A program made the position numbers and the translations under genes. Positions 35,401-45,027 of a DNA stretch of 64,000 nucleotides are shown one piece after another. The notes beneath the pieces were generated by a model. The model was not told the origin of the DNA. It did no database searches and was given only the letters and a program-made list of their open reading frames with translations. The stretch covers positions 129,471 through 193,470 of the forward strand of contig JAAXWY010000001.1 in the NCBI GenBank assembly GCA_013334745.1, in the 5' to 3' direction. The stretch is from Coriobacteriia bacterium. GTDB lineage: Bacteria > Actinomycetota > Coriobacteriia > Anaerosomatales > JAAXUF01. Numbering within the stretch: the stretch's first letter is position 1; every line of letters begins with the position of its first letter.

Positions 35401-36351
35401 ATGGCGCTGCGCACCCGGCTCACCGAGCTGTTGGGCATCGAGCATCCCATCATTCAGGGCGGGATGGCCTGGACCGCGACCGCGGAACTCGCGGCGGCGG
35501 TCAGCAACGCGGGCGGGATCGGCATCATCGGTGCCGGCCACATGCCGACCGAGATTCTTCGCGGCGAGATACGACGCGCCAAGGAGCTCACCGACAAACC
35601 GTTCGGCGTGAACCTCATGTTGCTCACCCCTCACATCGACGAACTGGTCGAGATGGTCATTCAGGAACGCGTTCACGCCGTCACCACCGGCGCCGGCAAT
35701 CCCGGCAAGTACATGGCCGGGCTCAAGGGTGCGGGCATCAAGGTGCTTACCGTCGTGCCGTCGGTGGCTCTTGCGAAGCGCATGGAGTCCATCGGCGCAG
35801 ACGCCGTCATCGGCGAGGGTATGGAAGCCGGCGGGCATATCGGCGAGTTGACGACGATGGTCCTCACTCCCCAGCTCGCTGATGCCGTGTCGATTCCCGT
35901 CATCGCAGCCGGTGGCATCGCGGACGGACGCGGCGTCGCTGCCGCCTTCGCGTTGGGTGCCGAGGGTGTTCAGATCGGTACCCGCTTCATGTGCGCAACG
36001 GAGTGCACCATCCATCCGGACGTCAAGGCCCAGGTCGTCAAGGCCAAGGACCGCGACACCGTGGTAACGGGCCGCTCCACCGGGCACCCTGTACGCGTAC
36101 TCAAGAACAGACTCTCCCGGGCCATCATGGAGCTCGATCGCGAGAACAAGCCCGAGGAGATCGAGGCTCTCGGCGCTGGGAAGCTTGCGCTGGCCATGCG
36201 CGAGGGCGATACCGACATGGGGTCGCTGATGGCCGGCCAGGCCGCCGCGCTCGTTTGCGACGTTCTGCCTGCGGCCGACATCGTCGCAGAGCTCCTGGCA
36301 GAGGCCGAGGACGTCATGTCGCGGCTCGGATCGCTGTCGGACGCGGGGTAG
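35401..36351 (+). CDS. fabK: Enoyl-ACP reductase II (FabK)
   Basis: 316 residues; FMN-dependent TIM-barrel reductase of the last step of each elongation round. LTELLGIEHPIIQGGMAW, AGGIGIIGAGHMPTE, FGVNLMLLTPH, GMEAGGHIGELTTMVL, AAGGIADGRGVAAAFALGA and GTRFM-ATEC are FabK features. ATG after ACGAGGAGGC. Location between fabH and fabD supports the FabK role rather than nitronate monooxygenase. A second, distant homologue lies at 38419. No fabI is seen. Confidence 0.93.
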   Translation: MALRTRLTELLGIEHPIIQGGMAWTATAELAAAVSNAGGIGIIGAGHMPTEILRGEIRRAKELTDKPFGVNLMLLTPHIDELVEMVIQERVHAVTTGAGNPGKYMAGLKGAGIKVLTVVPSVALAKRMESIGADAVIGEGMEAGGHIGELTTMVLTPQLADAVSIPVIAAGGIADGRGVAAAFALGAEGVQIGTRFMCATECTIHPDVKAQVVKAKDRDTVVTGRSTGHPVRVLKNRLSRAIMELDRENKPEEIEALGAGKLALAMREGDTDMGSLMAGQAAALVCDVLPAADIVAELLAEAEDVMSRLGSLSDAG

Positions 36352-36355
36352 TCGC

Positions 36356-37282
36356 GTGCCTGCTAAGACCGCATTCGTATTCCCCGGACAAGGCTCCCAG
36401 AGCGCGGGCATGCTTGATGGCGTTCCCGAGCTCGAATCTCTCGAGCGTCTGCTCGACGCCGCAGAGGCGTTGTCGGGTATCGAGCTCTCGTCCGTCGCAC
36501 GCTTGGGCGAGACGGAGGACCTCTCCGATACACGCATCGCGCAACCGCTGCTCTACCTCGCTGACTGGGCGTGGGGCGTGACACTGATCTCCAGTGGCAT
36601 CCACCCGGCTGCCGTCGCAGGACATTCGCTTGGCGAGATCGCCGCGCTGGCCGTTGCCGGCGTCTTCTCTCCGGAGGCCGGACTCGAGCTCGTCGTGGAG
36701 CGCAGCAAGCTGATGGCGAGTACCGCAGCTGCCACCCCCGGTGGCATGTCCGCGGTGCTCGGGCTTGACGGCGCCACCATCTCCGCGGCTATCGCCGAGA
36801 TCAACGACGTGTGGGTCGCCAACGACAATGCACCCGGTCAGGTTGTCATCTCCGGCAGCACCGACGGTATCGCTGCTGCTACTGATGCACTCCTCGAATC
36901 AGGGGCCCGTCGGGTGGTGCCGCTTGCCGTCGCGGGGCCATTCCACTCGCCACTCATGGAATCCGCCCGATCGGCGTTCTCCGAAATTTTGGCGGGCGCC
37001 GCCTTCTCGAACGCCCACATCCCGGTTCTTCAGAACACGGACCCGACGCCTGCTACGGACGCAGAGGTGATTCGGGCTCGCCTCATCATGCAGATCACGT
37101 CGCCGGTACGCTGGACCGAGACGGTCGCCGCTTTGGCCTCCGAAGGTCCGATCACAATCATCGAGGCCGGACCGGGCGCGGTGCTCACCGGACTGGCGAA
37201 GCGCGTGGACGGTGTCACCGCCATCGCAATAGAATCAGCCGACCTGGAGATGGTCGTTGAGGAGGTCGCTTCGGATGCCTGA
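36356..37282 (+). CDS. fabD: Malonyl-CoA:ACP transacylase
   Basis: 308 residues. FVFPGQGSQSAGML at the N-terminus and the active-site motif VAGHSLGEIAALAVAG with the nucleophilic Ser are diagnostic; GPFHSPLM carries the catalytic His. It loads malonyl onto ACP. GTG start, four bases after fabK; the stop overlaps the fabG start region by eight bases. Confidence 0.96.
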   Translation: MPAKTAFVFPGQGSQSAGMLDGVPELESLERLLDAAEALSGIELSSVARLGETEDLSDTRIAQPLLYLADWAWGVTLISSGIHPAAVAGHSLGEIAALAVAGVFSPEAGLELVVERSKLMASTAAATPGGMSAVLGLDGATISAAIAEINDVWVANDNAPGQVVISGSTDGIAAATDALLESGARRVVPLAVAGPFHSPLMESARSAFSEILAGAAFSNAHIPVLQNTDPTPATDAEVIRARLIMQITSPVRWTETVAALASEGPITIIEAGPGAVLTGLAKRVDGVTAIAIESADLEMVVEEVASDA

Positions 37283-38024
37283 TCTTTCCGGCAAGGTGGC
37301 GTTGGTCACCGGCGCGTCCCGTGGCATCGGCGCGGCTATCGCGCTGCGTCTGGCCGCCGACGGAGCCGCAGTCGCGGTGAACTACGCGGGCTCCAAGGCC
37401 TCTGCGGACGCGGTCGTCGAAAGCATCGTCGCTCTGGGCGGGCGCGCAGTCGCACTGCAGGGTGACGTCAGCGACTCGGCGGCGGCGCTTGCGCTGGTCG
37501 ACTCCACGATCGCAGAGCTCGGCGCACTCGATGTCGTCATCAACAACGCGGGGATCACCCGCGACGGGTTGCTTGTCCGCATGTCCGATGAGGACTGGGG
37601 CGCGGTCATCGCAACGAATCTCACCGGCGTCTTCAACGTCACTCGGGCCGCTTCCAAGGTCATGATGAAGCAGCGCAGCGGCTCCATCGTCAACGTGACG
37701 AGCGTAGTCGGGCTTGTCGGCAACGCGGGGCAAGCCAACTACGCGGCTGCGAAGGCCGGAGTTGTCGGACTCACCAAGAGCGTCGCACGCGAACTTGCCG
37801 GCAGGGGAGTGCGCGTCAACGCGGTCGCTCCGGGCTTCATCGAGACCGACATGACCGCGGAGTTGCCCGAAGCCGCGCGCGAAGGTGCGCTGGCGACCAT
37901 CTCGATGAAGCGATTCGGCGCCGTTGACGACGTTGCGTCGGCCATCGCGTTTCTCGCGAGTGACGAGGCGTCATACGTGACCGGGCAGACGCTTGCGGTC
38001 GATGGTGGTATGACATTCTCATAG
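37275..38024 (+). CDS. fabG: 3-oxoacyl-ACP reductase
   Basis: 249 residues; NADPH-dependent short-chain dehydrogenase. Cofactor motif [27 protein letters not shown], catalytic Ser region VNVTSVVG and Tyr-Lys motif [11 protein letters not shown] are complete, as is [13 protein letters not shown] at 37275 with TTGAGGAGG upstream inside fabD, so the genes are translationally coupled. Confidence 0.96.
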   Translation: MPDLSGKVALVTGASRGIGAAIALRLAADGAAVAVNYAGSKASADAVVESIVALGGRAVALQGDVSDSAAALALVDSTIAELGALDVVINNAGITRDGLLVRMSDEDWGAVIATNLTGVFNVTRAASKVMMKQRSGSIVNVTSVVGLVGNAGQANYAAAKAGVVGLTKSVARELAGRGVRVNAVAPGFIETDMTAELPEAAREGALATISMKRFGAVDDVASAIAFLASDEASYVTGQTLAVDGGMTFS

Positions 38025-38088
38025 TGCATCCGGGGCCTTGCAGCCCCTGTGCGTTTGGATCCGGTACCGGAGGAGGGAAGTGTGCTGT

Positions 38089-38328
38089 ATGGAGCGTGAA
38101 GAACTGCTTGAGAAGGTAAAGGCTGTCATCGTCGAGCAGCTCAGTGTCGATGAGGATGACGTCAACGAGGACGCATCGTTCGTCGATGACCTCGGTGCGG
38201 ACTCGCTCGACATCGTTGAGCTTGTCATGGCGCTTGAAGAGGAGTTCGGCATCTCGATTCCCGATGAGGAAGCCGAGAACATCAAGTCCGTCGGCGATGC
38301 AGTGAACTACATCTCGTCGAACAGCTAG
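38089..38328 (+). CDS. acpP: Acyl carrier protein
   Basis: 79 residues, acidic. The phosphopantetheine attachment motif [14 protein letters not shown] gives Ser39. The N-terminus [18 protein letters not shown] is typical. I chose the ATG at 38089 on homology; an in-frame GTG at 38080 is closer to GGAGGAGGG and would add three residues. It is flanked by fabG and, after a long hairpin, by the second FabK-type gene. Confidence 0.96.
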   Translation: MEREELLEKVKAVIVEQLSVDEDDVNEDASFVDDLGADSLDIVELVMALEEEFGISIPDEEAENIKSVGDAVNYISSNS

Positions 38329-38342
38329 TCGTGCGTAATCTC

Positions 38343-38373
38343 CACCCGGCGGCGGATTGACCGTCGCCGGGTG
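38343..38373 (+). terminator. Long hairpin between acpP and the second FabK-type gene
   Basis: Thirteen-base-pair stem (CACCCGGCG-GCGG with CCGT-CGCCGGGTG) around loop ATTGA, 14 bases after the acpP stop. No T run follows, so it may be a partial terminator or a stabiliser of the abundant acpP message. Confidence 0.55.
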
Positions 38374-38418
38374 TGCTCGCACACACCAGTGATCCCGCGC
38401 GAAAGGTGCGTTACTGAC

Positions 38419-39375
38419 GTGGATATGCCTTCCTTGAAGATCGGCGAACGCACGGCACGCCTGCCCATAGTGCAGGGCGGTATGGCCGTGCGCATCTCGC
38501 TTGCACCTCTTGCCGGGGCTGTCGCGGCCGCCGGTGGCATCGGCATCATCGCCGGCAGCGGCCTGACCGTTGACGAGCTTCGCGAGGAGATCCGGCAGGC
38601 ACGCGCCATCGCGCAGGGTGGAGTCGTCGGCGTCAACATCATGGTCGCGGTTCGCAAGTTCAAGGAGCTCGTTCAGGCGGCGCTTGATGAGGGTATCGAC
38701 CTCGTCATCGCCGGAGCCGGCTTCTCGCGCGACGTGTTCACGTGGTGCAAGGACGCCGGCGTCCCCATGGTTCCCATCGTGGGCAGCGCGCGCGTCGCCA
38801 AACTCGCCGAGAAGTTCGGTGCATCGGCCGTGGTCGTTGAAGGCTTCGAGGCCGGCGGTCACCTCGGTACCGACCGCTACATGAAGGAACTTCTCCCGGA
38901 GATCGTCGAGGCAGTCACGATCCCCGTCATCGGCGCTGGTGGCGTTGTCACCGGTTCCGATATCAAGGAAGTGCTCGAACTCGGCGCCGCCGGCGTGCAG
39001 ATGGGCAGCCGCTTTGCCGCTACTGTCGAATCCTCCGCCCCTGAGGCGTTCAAGCAGATGTACGTCGACGCGACACCCGACGAAATCGTCCTGGTCAAGA
39101 GCCCCGTCGGACTGCCGGGTCGCGCCCTGAAGAATCCCTTCTGGGAGCGCACGCAGCGTGAGGACTACCCGGCTATCCCCAAGTGCATCAGTTGCCTCAA
39201 GGAGTGCCATAAGGAGTACTGCATCATGAGCGAGCTGGAGATGGCGCAGGGTGGCGATGTTGAGCAGGGCCTGGTGTTCTCGGGCTCGGCAGCTGCCCGT
39301 ATTCACGACGTGCCGTCGGTTGCCGAGCTCATGCAGCGTCTGGAAGTCGAGTACGCGCAGGCCGAGGAGGACTAG
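38419..39375 (+). CDS. FabK-like FMN-dependent reductase / nitronate monooxygenase family, with Cys cluster
   Basis: 318 residues, TIM barrel. LPIVQGGMAVRISLAPLAGAV, AGGIGIIAGSGLT, VGVNIMVAV, EGFEAGGHLGTDR, IPVIGAGGVVTGSD and GVQMGSRFAAT mark the 2-nitropropane dioxygenase/FabK superfamily. Unlike the upstream fabK it has a C-terminal cluster C256-x2-C259-x3-C263-x4-C268 that could bind a metal or Fe-S cluster; clostridial members share this pattern. Its place between acpP and fabF suggests a role in fatty acid synthesis, perhaps as a second enoyl reductase or isomerase, but nitronate detoxification cannot be excluded. GTG at 38419 or ATG at 38425. Confidence 0.85.
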   Translation: MDMPSLKIGERTARLPIVQGGMAVRISLAPLAGAVAAAGGIGIIAGSGLTVDELREEIRQARAIAQGGVVGVNIMVAVRKFKELVQAALDEGIDLVIAGAGFSRDVFTWCKDAGVPMVPIVGSARVAKLAEKFGASAVVVEGFEAGGHLGTDRYMKELLPEIVEAVTIPVIGAGGVVTGSDIKEVLELGAAGVQMGSRFAATVESSAPEAFKQMYVDATPDEIVLVKSPVGLPGRALKNPFWERTQREDYPAIPKCISCLKECHKEYCIMSELEMAQGGDVEQGLVFSGSAAARIHDVPSVAELMQRLEVEYAQAEED

Positions 39376-39378
39376 AAG

Positions 39379-40608
39379 ATGAAGCGCATCGCGGTTACCG
39401 GCCTCGGCGTCGTCACTCCCACGGGTGTGGGATGTGATGCTATGTGGGACTCGCTCTCCAACGGTCGCAGCGGCATCTCACCAATCACGCACTTTGACGC
39501 ATCCGAGTACACGACCCGGTTTGCCGGGTACGTCACCGACTTCGACATGGGAGACCTCGTCACTGCGAAGGAAGCGCGTCGCATGTCGCGATTCCAGCAG
39601 TTCGCGGTTGTCGCGGCTGATGAGGCGTTGCGTGACGCCGGTCTGTCTAAGATCGACGACGAGCTTGCTCCGCGTGCCGGATGCATCATCGGCTCGGGCA
39701 TAGGCGGCATCGGCACCATGGAGGAGCAGTACTCCATCCTCCTCGAGCGAGGCCCCAGCCGCGTCAGCCCCTTCGTCGTCCCGATGATGATCGTCGACCT
39801 TGCTGCGGGACTCGTCTCAATCCGCCACAACCTCAAAGGCATCAACTACGCGCCTGTGTCGGCGTGCGCCACCGGCTCCCACGCCATCGGCGAGGCCGCC
39901 GAGGCGATTCGCCGCGGTGACGCCGATGTGATCGTCGCCGGAGGCTTTGACGCCGGGGTCACGCCACTGGGCGTCGCAGGATTCGCTTCGGCACGGGCGC
40001 TTTCCACGCGCAACGACGATCCGCAGGGCGCGTCGCGCCCGTGGGACGTCAATCGCGACGGATTCGTCATCGCCGAGGGCGGCGGGTTGCTGGTGCTCGA
40101 GGACTGGGACCACGCCGTCGCGCGCGGTGCGAAGATCCGCGCCGAGGTCGTCGGATACGGTGCGACCGCGGATGCGTACCACATCACGTCTCCTGCACCT
40201 GACGGCAACGGCGCCATTCGCGCGATGCGCCAAGCCATGGCGCAGGCGGGTGTCAGCGCGTCGGACATCGGCTACATCAACGCCCACGGCACATCTACCG
40301 ACGCCGGTGACATCGCCGAGACCAACGCCATCAAGGCTGTCTTCGGCACCAGCGTGCCTCTCGTCAGCTCGACGAAGTCGATGATGGGCCACATGCTCGG
40401 GGGCGCCGGTGCGGCAGAAGCCGCCGTGTGCGTGCTCGCCATGGAGAACAGCCTCGTGCCACCCACCATCAACCTCACCGAGCCGGATCCCGCATGCGAC
40501 CTTGACTACGTCCCGGGTGTGGCTCGGCCGACCGATCTGGGCGTGACCATGAGCAACTCCTTCGGTTTCGGTGGGCATAACGCCACGCTCATCCTCGCGA
40601 AGCCGTAA
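39379..40608 (+). CDS. fabF: 3-oxoacyl-ACP synthase II (KAS II)
   Basis: 409 residues; chain-elongating condensing enzyme. ITGLGVVTP-like start (VTGLGVVTPTGVG), catalytic Cys163 in SACATGSHAIGEA, His motifs NAHGTSTDAGD and KSMMGHMLGGAGA, and the end NSFGFGGHNATL are all intact. The ATG follows GAGGAGGAC, and the gene is three bases after the FabK-like gene. No fabZ or acc genes are in this window, so they must be elsewhere. Confidence 0.96.
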   Translation: MKRIAVTGLGVVTPTGVGCDAMWDSLSNGRSGISPITHFDASEYTTRFAGYVTDFDMGDLVTAKEARRMSRFQQFAVVAADEALRDAGLSKIDDELAPRAGCIIGSGIGGIGTMEEQYSILLERGPSRVSPFVVPMMIVDLAAGLVSIRHNLKGINYAPVSACATGSHAIGEAAEAIRRGDADVIVAGGFDAGVTPLGVAGFASARALSTRNDDPQGASRPWDVNRDGFVIAEGGGLLVLEDWDHAVARGAKIRAEVVGYGATADAYHITSPAPDGNGAIRAMRQAMAQAGVSASDIGYINAHGTSTDAGDIAETNAIKAVFGTSVPLVSSTKSMMGHMLGGAGAAEAAVCVLAMENSLVPPTINLTEPDPACDLDYVPGVARPTDLGVTMSNSFGFGGHNATLILAKP

Positions 40609-40617
40609 GGGCGTCTC

Positions 40618-41370
40618 GTGCCGCGTCAACGCACACAGCACCCCAGTGGTGACGACGACGCGCGTCTCATGCTCGCCGAGCAGATTCTCGGGAGGCGTTT
40701 TGCCGATCGCGAGCTTCTGCGACTGGCGCTCACGCACCCTTCCGCGGCCGAGAACGGGGCCGAGGGGTTCTACGAGCGACTCGAGTTCCTGGGTGATTCG
40801 CTGCTCGGCTTCATCATCGCCGAGGAGACCTTCAAGCGGTTTCCGGACATGCGCGAAGGCGGAATGACCCGCATCAAGGTCTCCCTCGTGGCCGGAAGCG
40901 TGTTGTCTGCCGCTGCACGCGACCTAGGTCTGGCCGATGCCATCATCGTGGGACGCAGCGAGCGCGGTACCGGTGGACGCGGCCTGAAGTCCGCCCTCGA
41001 AAACACCTTCGAGGCGCTGACCGCCGCCATCTATCTCGATGCCGGGATCGACGCGGCTCGGGAGTGGGTCCTTGAGACGCTGGGACATCTCATCACCGAG
41101 GAGACCGCTGATTCGCCCGAGAACCCCAAGTCCGCCCTTCAAGAACTCGTACAAGCCAAGGGTGCGAGCCCGGAGTATCGAACGGTGGGCGAGGAAGGTC
41201 CTCCCCACGATCGCACCTTCTCGGTGGAGGTGTTCGTGGACGACAAGCGGATCGGCAGCGGGGTCGGTCGCACGAAGCGCGAGGCAGAAGCCGCAGCTGC
41301 CGCCGCCGGGCTGAAGAAGCTCGCTCGGCGCCGCTCGCGTGGCTCGGGGAAGGGCTCGATCCGAGCCTGA
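40618..41370 (+). CDS. rnc: Ribonuclease III
   Basis: 250 residues; double-strand-specific endonuclease for rRNA and mRNA processing. The signature ERLEFLGDSLLGFIIAE, the helix ALENTFEALTAAIYLDAG with the second set of catalytic acids, and the C-terminal dsRNA-binding domain (PKSALQELVQAKG ... KREAEAAAAAAGL) are present. GTG start nine bases after fabF. The acpP-(fabF)-rnc-smc order is conserved in Gram-positive bacteria. Confidence 0.95.
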   Translation: MPRQRTQHPSGDDDARLMLAEQILGRRFADRELLRLALTHPSAAENGAEGFYERLEFLGDSLLGFIIAEETFKRFPDMREGGMTRIKVSLVAGSVLSAAARDLGLADAIIVGRSERGTGGRGLKSALENTFEALTAAIYLDAGIDAAREWVLETLGHLITEETADSPENPKSALQELVQAKGASPEYRTVGEEGPPHDRTFSVEVFVDDKRIGSGVGRTKREAEAAAAAAGLKKLARRRSRGSGKGSIRA

Positions 41371-41454
41371 AAGGACCGGGCGCTGTGATACACTTTCCGA
41401 CGCCCGCGCACCTCGTCTGGGCGCGCCCGTCACCAGCACTTTTGTAGGGGGAAC

Positions 41455-44400
41455 GTGCACCTCAAATCACTCACACTCAAGGGGTTCAAGTCCTTCGCGG
41501 ATAGAAGCGTTCTGCAGCTCGAACCGGGTGTGACCGTCGTTGTCGGCCCCAACGGTTCGGGCAAGTCGAACGTTTCCGACGCCATTCTCTGGGTGCTTGG
41601 CGAGCAGTCCGCGAAGCAACTGCGCGGTGCGGCGATGGAAGACGTCATCTTCGCCGGTTCATCGGCGAGGCAGGCTGTGGGTGTCGCCGAAGTCGATCTC
41701 GTGCTCGACAACTCGGATGGAACGCTTCCGCTCGAGTTCACTGAGGTCACGATTTCGCGCCGGATGTATCGCAACGGCGAGTCCGAGTACCTCATCAACA
41801 ACGCTCCTGCCCGGCTCATGGACGTGCAGGATCTGCTGCATGACTCCGGGCTTGGCCGCGATACACACTCGATCATCAGCCAAGGCCGTCTCGACGAGGT
41901 CCTGAACTCGAGGCCTGAAGAGCGCCGTTCGCTCATCGAGGAGGCCGCCGGCGTTCTCAAGCACAAGAAGCGCAAAGAGCGCGCGCTGCGCAAGCTCTCG
42001 ACGATGGATGCGCACCTGGCTCGCGCTCGCGACATCGCAGCGGAGATCGACCGGCAGCTCCGACCGCTCGAGCGTCAGGCGAGCAAGGCCCAGCAGCACG
42101 TCGGTCTCGTTGCGGAGTTGCGCGAACTCGATCTCGCATTGGCCGTTGATGACCTTCGACGCCTGCAAGCCGAGTGGGACGAGATCGCCAAGCGGGAGAA
42201 GGAAGCCGACGCTACGGTAGATCTGTCCCGCTACCGTCTTGCCGAGAAGGAAAAGGAGCTCGCGAAGTTCCAGTCGCTTCTTGAGGAGAAGGGGCTGTTC
42301 GTTGGCGACCTGTCTGAGCAGCGCCGCCGCATGCAGTCGATCCTCGAGCGGCTCGATGCCGGTCTGCTCCTGTTGGAAGAGAAGGGCAAGAACCTCATCG
42401 CCCGTCTCTCCGAGCTTCGGCAGAAGCTGCACCAGTCCGAGACGCGCAGTGCTTCTCGCGGCGGTGAGCTCGAGTCACTGAGCGCTCAGCGTTCAGAAAC
42501 CGAGTCGCGGCTCAAGGCACTCTACGGCCAACTCAACGAGGTGCGGCGCGAGGCGGAGGGCATGCGCAAGGCGCGTGTCGCGGCCGATGAGGACCTCTCG
42601 CGCATCACAGCCGACATCCGACGCCACCGCAAGCTTCTGGAAGACGACCGCGCCGAGTCGTCCAAGGCCGAGCAGGCGCTGTCAGCGTTCTCGCTCGAAC
42701 AAGACCTGCTCGCAGACCGGGCAGCGCAGATCGCCGAGCAGCGACAGGCGGCTATGGCCACCCTGTCCGCGCGCCGCTCACGGCTTGAGTCGCTGTCCGG
42801 TCAGCTCGCGCACGCACGCCGTGAGATCTCGCTGGCCGACTCCGACGTCGACAAGCGCGTCCGGGTCCTCGACTCGCGGCGCCGCGAGCTCGAGACTCAC
42901 CGCGATCGCCTGACCGAGGCTCGCGCCGAATCGCGCGGCCTCGAGGAGGTTGATCGCGCGTTTGAGAGCGCGTCACCCGCACTAGCGTGGGCCCTCTCAC
43001 GCCAGAAGGAGCTCCCGGGCATGATCGGCCCGCTGGCCGAGGTCGTTCGCGCACCCGAGAAGTACGAGCAGCTCGTTGAGCGCCTGCTGGGTGCGGACCT
43101 GTTCGGGCTTCTGGTGGAGGACGCGACCGCAGCGGCCACCATCGCAGCCGAGCTCACGTCGCACTCCGAAGGTGAGATCGCGCTCGTTCCGGTCAAGGGA
43201 ATGCGTTCGCGCCTCATCGGTACGCCAAAGACGGGTGCGCGCCTCCTTGACGACCTCGACTGCGACGCCAAGCTGCGCCCCGCAGTCGAAGCGTTGCTCG
43301 GCGACGTGTACGTGGTCGACTCGATCGAAGCGGCGCTCAAGGCTTCGGCCAAGGACGACACGGGCGCCCGCTTCGCCACAACGCACGGCGCGGTCGTCTG
43401 GCCAAGCGGCAAACTCACGCTCGGCACCCAGGTAAGTGACACCGAGGGAGTGCTCGCTCGCAAGCGGCGCATCAACGATCTACACGACCAGGTCATCGCG
43501 CTCAACGCCGCGGTCGGTGAGGCCGAGTCGGTCCACGCCGAGGCGGAGGAAGCACTCAATGCGGCTCAGCAGGACGCCCTGGATCTCTCACAGAAGGCCG
43601 CAGCGCTGACCGGCGAACACGACTCCATGCTTGAGGAAGTCGGACGCCTCGAGCAGCAGATGACGGCGCTCGACGCCGAGACCGCAGGCGTTGCTCGGCG
43701 AATCTCAGATATCCAGGAGCGCACGGCGAAGGACCGGCCGTCGCTTGAGACGTTGTCGGGACGCATCGAGGAAACCATCGCCGAGCTCGAGCGACTCGAG
43801 GAGGCGTCAGCCGTCTCGCGCGAGCAGCGCGACGCCCGGTTCCGCGAGGAAAGCGCGACTTCCGAGCGTCTCTCGACGTGCCAGGTCGAGATCGCCACGG
43901 TCTCTGAGCGCGAGGTCCATCTCAAGAAGCAGGTCAACACGATTCACGCTGAACTGCGCGAGCTCGAAGATACTCTGCGGGCGTCACGCGAGACCGAACA
44001 TGCTCTGGAGCTGTTGCGCCAGCGCATCCAGCCGGTTCACGACCTGTACGGCGTTCTGCAGGAGCGTGCCGAGCACTGGGCACACATGCTCAAGGACCGC
44101 GCTCGCTTCGAGCAGGCGGACTCCGAGACCCTGCGCGAGACCATCCATGGCGCGCAAGACGCCGTGCGCGAGGTTCTCACCGAGATCGAAGAGAAGAGCG
44201 CGGCCGTCGGTGACATCCGCGTCGAGAAGGGGCAGCTCGAGGTCCAGGTCAACCAAGCCGTCCGTCGCATCGTCGAGGAGCTTGGTGTGCCCATCGAGAC
44301 GGCGTTGGCCTCTGAGGCCCTCGAGAGCCGTTCAATCTCAGAGGACCGTGCGCACCGGCTGCGCAAGCAGATCAGCAACCTTGGGCCGGTCAACCCGATC

Positions 44401-45027
44401 GCCATGGAGGAGTTTGATGCTCTCAAGACGCGACGCGAGTTCATGGGGTCGCAGATCGAGGACCTCGACGGCAGTCGCAAGTCGCTGCACAAGGTAGTTG
44501 CTGCGATCGACCGCAAGATGCGCGAGCGCTTCCTCGAGACGTTCGAGCAGGTCGACAAGCACTTCCAGGAGATCTTCGGCGTGCTGTTCCCGGGTGGGAC
44601 CTCACAGCTGCAGCTCACGGAGCCGGATGATCCAGAGACCACAGGCGTTGAGGTCATCGCACAGCCTCGCGGCAAGAAGCTCGCGAAGATGAGCCTGCTG
44701 TCCGGAGGCGAGAAGTCGCTGACCGCACTGGCGCTTCTGTTCGCCGTGTACCGGACGCGCCCGTGTCCGTTCTACGTGCTCGATGAGGTCGAGGCCGCAC
44801 TCGACGACACCAACCTGCGCCGCTTCGTCGCGTTCACCGACTCAATGCGTCACTTCACGCAGTTCATCGTCGTGACCCATCAGCGCCGCACCATGGAGAT
44901 GGCGGACGTCCTCTACGGCGTCTCGATGCAGGCCGACGGCGTCTCCAAGGTCGTCAGCCAGAAGCTCGACCGGGCGCTTGCCGAAGCCAAGGAGGCGGAG
45001 GAGGAGCATGACGACGCCGTGGTATAG
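41455..45027 (+). CDS. smc: Chromosome partition protein SMC
   Basis: 1190 residues. The N-terminal ATPase half has Walker A VVGPNGSGKSN at 29-39 and the Q-loop region GEQSAKQLRGAAMEDVIF. Two long coiled coils flank a hinge (about residues 500-680, including LPGMIGPLAEVV and VLLGD-like EALLGDVYVVDS). The C-terminal half carries the signature LSGGEKSLTALALLFA (near 1082) and Walker B YVLDEVEAALDD. It organises and segregates the chromosome with ScpA/B, not in this window. GTG start after GTAGGGGGAAC. It overlaps ftsY by 20 bases. Confidence 0.97.
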   Translation: MHLKSLTLKGFKSFADRSVLQLEPGVTVVVGPNGSGKSNVSDAILWVLGEQSAKQLRGAAMEDVIFAGSSARQAVGVAEVDLVLDNSDGTLPLEFTEVTISRRMYRNGESEYLINNAPARLMDVQDLLHDSGLGRDTHSIISQGRLDEVLNSRPEERRSLIEEAAGVLKHKKRKERALRKLSTMDAHLARARDIAAEIDRQLRPLERQASKAQQHVGLVAELRELDLALAVDDLRRLQAEWDEIAKREKEADATVDLSRYRLAEKEKELAKFQSLLEEKGLFVGDLSEQRRRMQSILERLDAGLLLLEEKGKNLIARLSELRQKLHQSETRSASRGGELESLSAQRSETESRLKALYGQLNEVRREAEGMRKARVAADEDLSRITADIRRHRKLLEDDRAESSKAEQALSAFSLEQDLLADRAAQIAEQRQAAMATLSARRSRLESLSGQLAHARREISLADSDVDKRVRVLDSRRRELETHRDRLTEARAESRGLEEVDRAFESASPALAWALSRQKELPGMIGPLAEVVRAPEKYEQLVERLLGADLFGLLVEDATAAATIAAELTSHSEGEIALVPVKGMRSRLIGTPKTGARLLDDLDCDAKLRPAVEALLGDVYVVDSIEAALKASAKDDTGARFATTHGAVVWPSGKLTLGTQVSDTEGVLARKRRINDLHDQVIALNAAVGEAESVHAEAEEALNAAQQDALDLSQKAAALTGEHDSMLEEVGRLEQQMTALDAETAGVARRISDIQERTAKDRPSLETLSGRIEETIAELERLEEASAVSREQRDARFREESATSERLSTCQVEIATVSEREVHLKKQVNTIHAELRELEDTLRASRETEHALELLRQRIQPVHDLYGVLQERAEHWAHMLKDRARFEQADSETLRETIHGAQDAVREVLTEIEEKSAAVGDIRVEKGQLEVQVNQAVRRIVEELGVPIETALASEALESRSISEDRAHRLRKQISNLGPVNPIAMEEFDALKTRREFMGSQIEDLDGSRKSLHKVVAAIDRKMRERFLETFEQVDKHFQEIFGVLFPGGTSQLQLTEPDDPETTGVEVIAQPRGKKLAKMSLLSGGEKSLTALALLFAVYRTRPCPFYVLDEVEAALDDTNLRRFVAFTDSMRHFTQFIVVTHQRRTMEMADVLYGVSMQADGVSKVVSQKLDRALAEAKEAEEEHDDAVV

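Noticed and set aside
37837-39306. Open frame of 489 codons on the minus strand
   Set aside because: Antisense of fabG, acpP and the second FabK-type gene; a by-product of high GC content.
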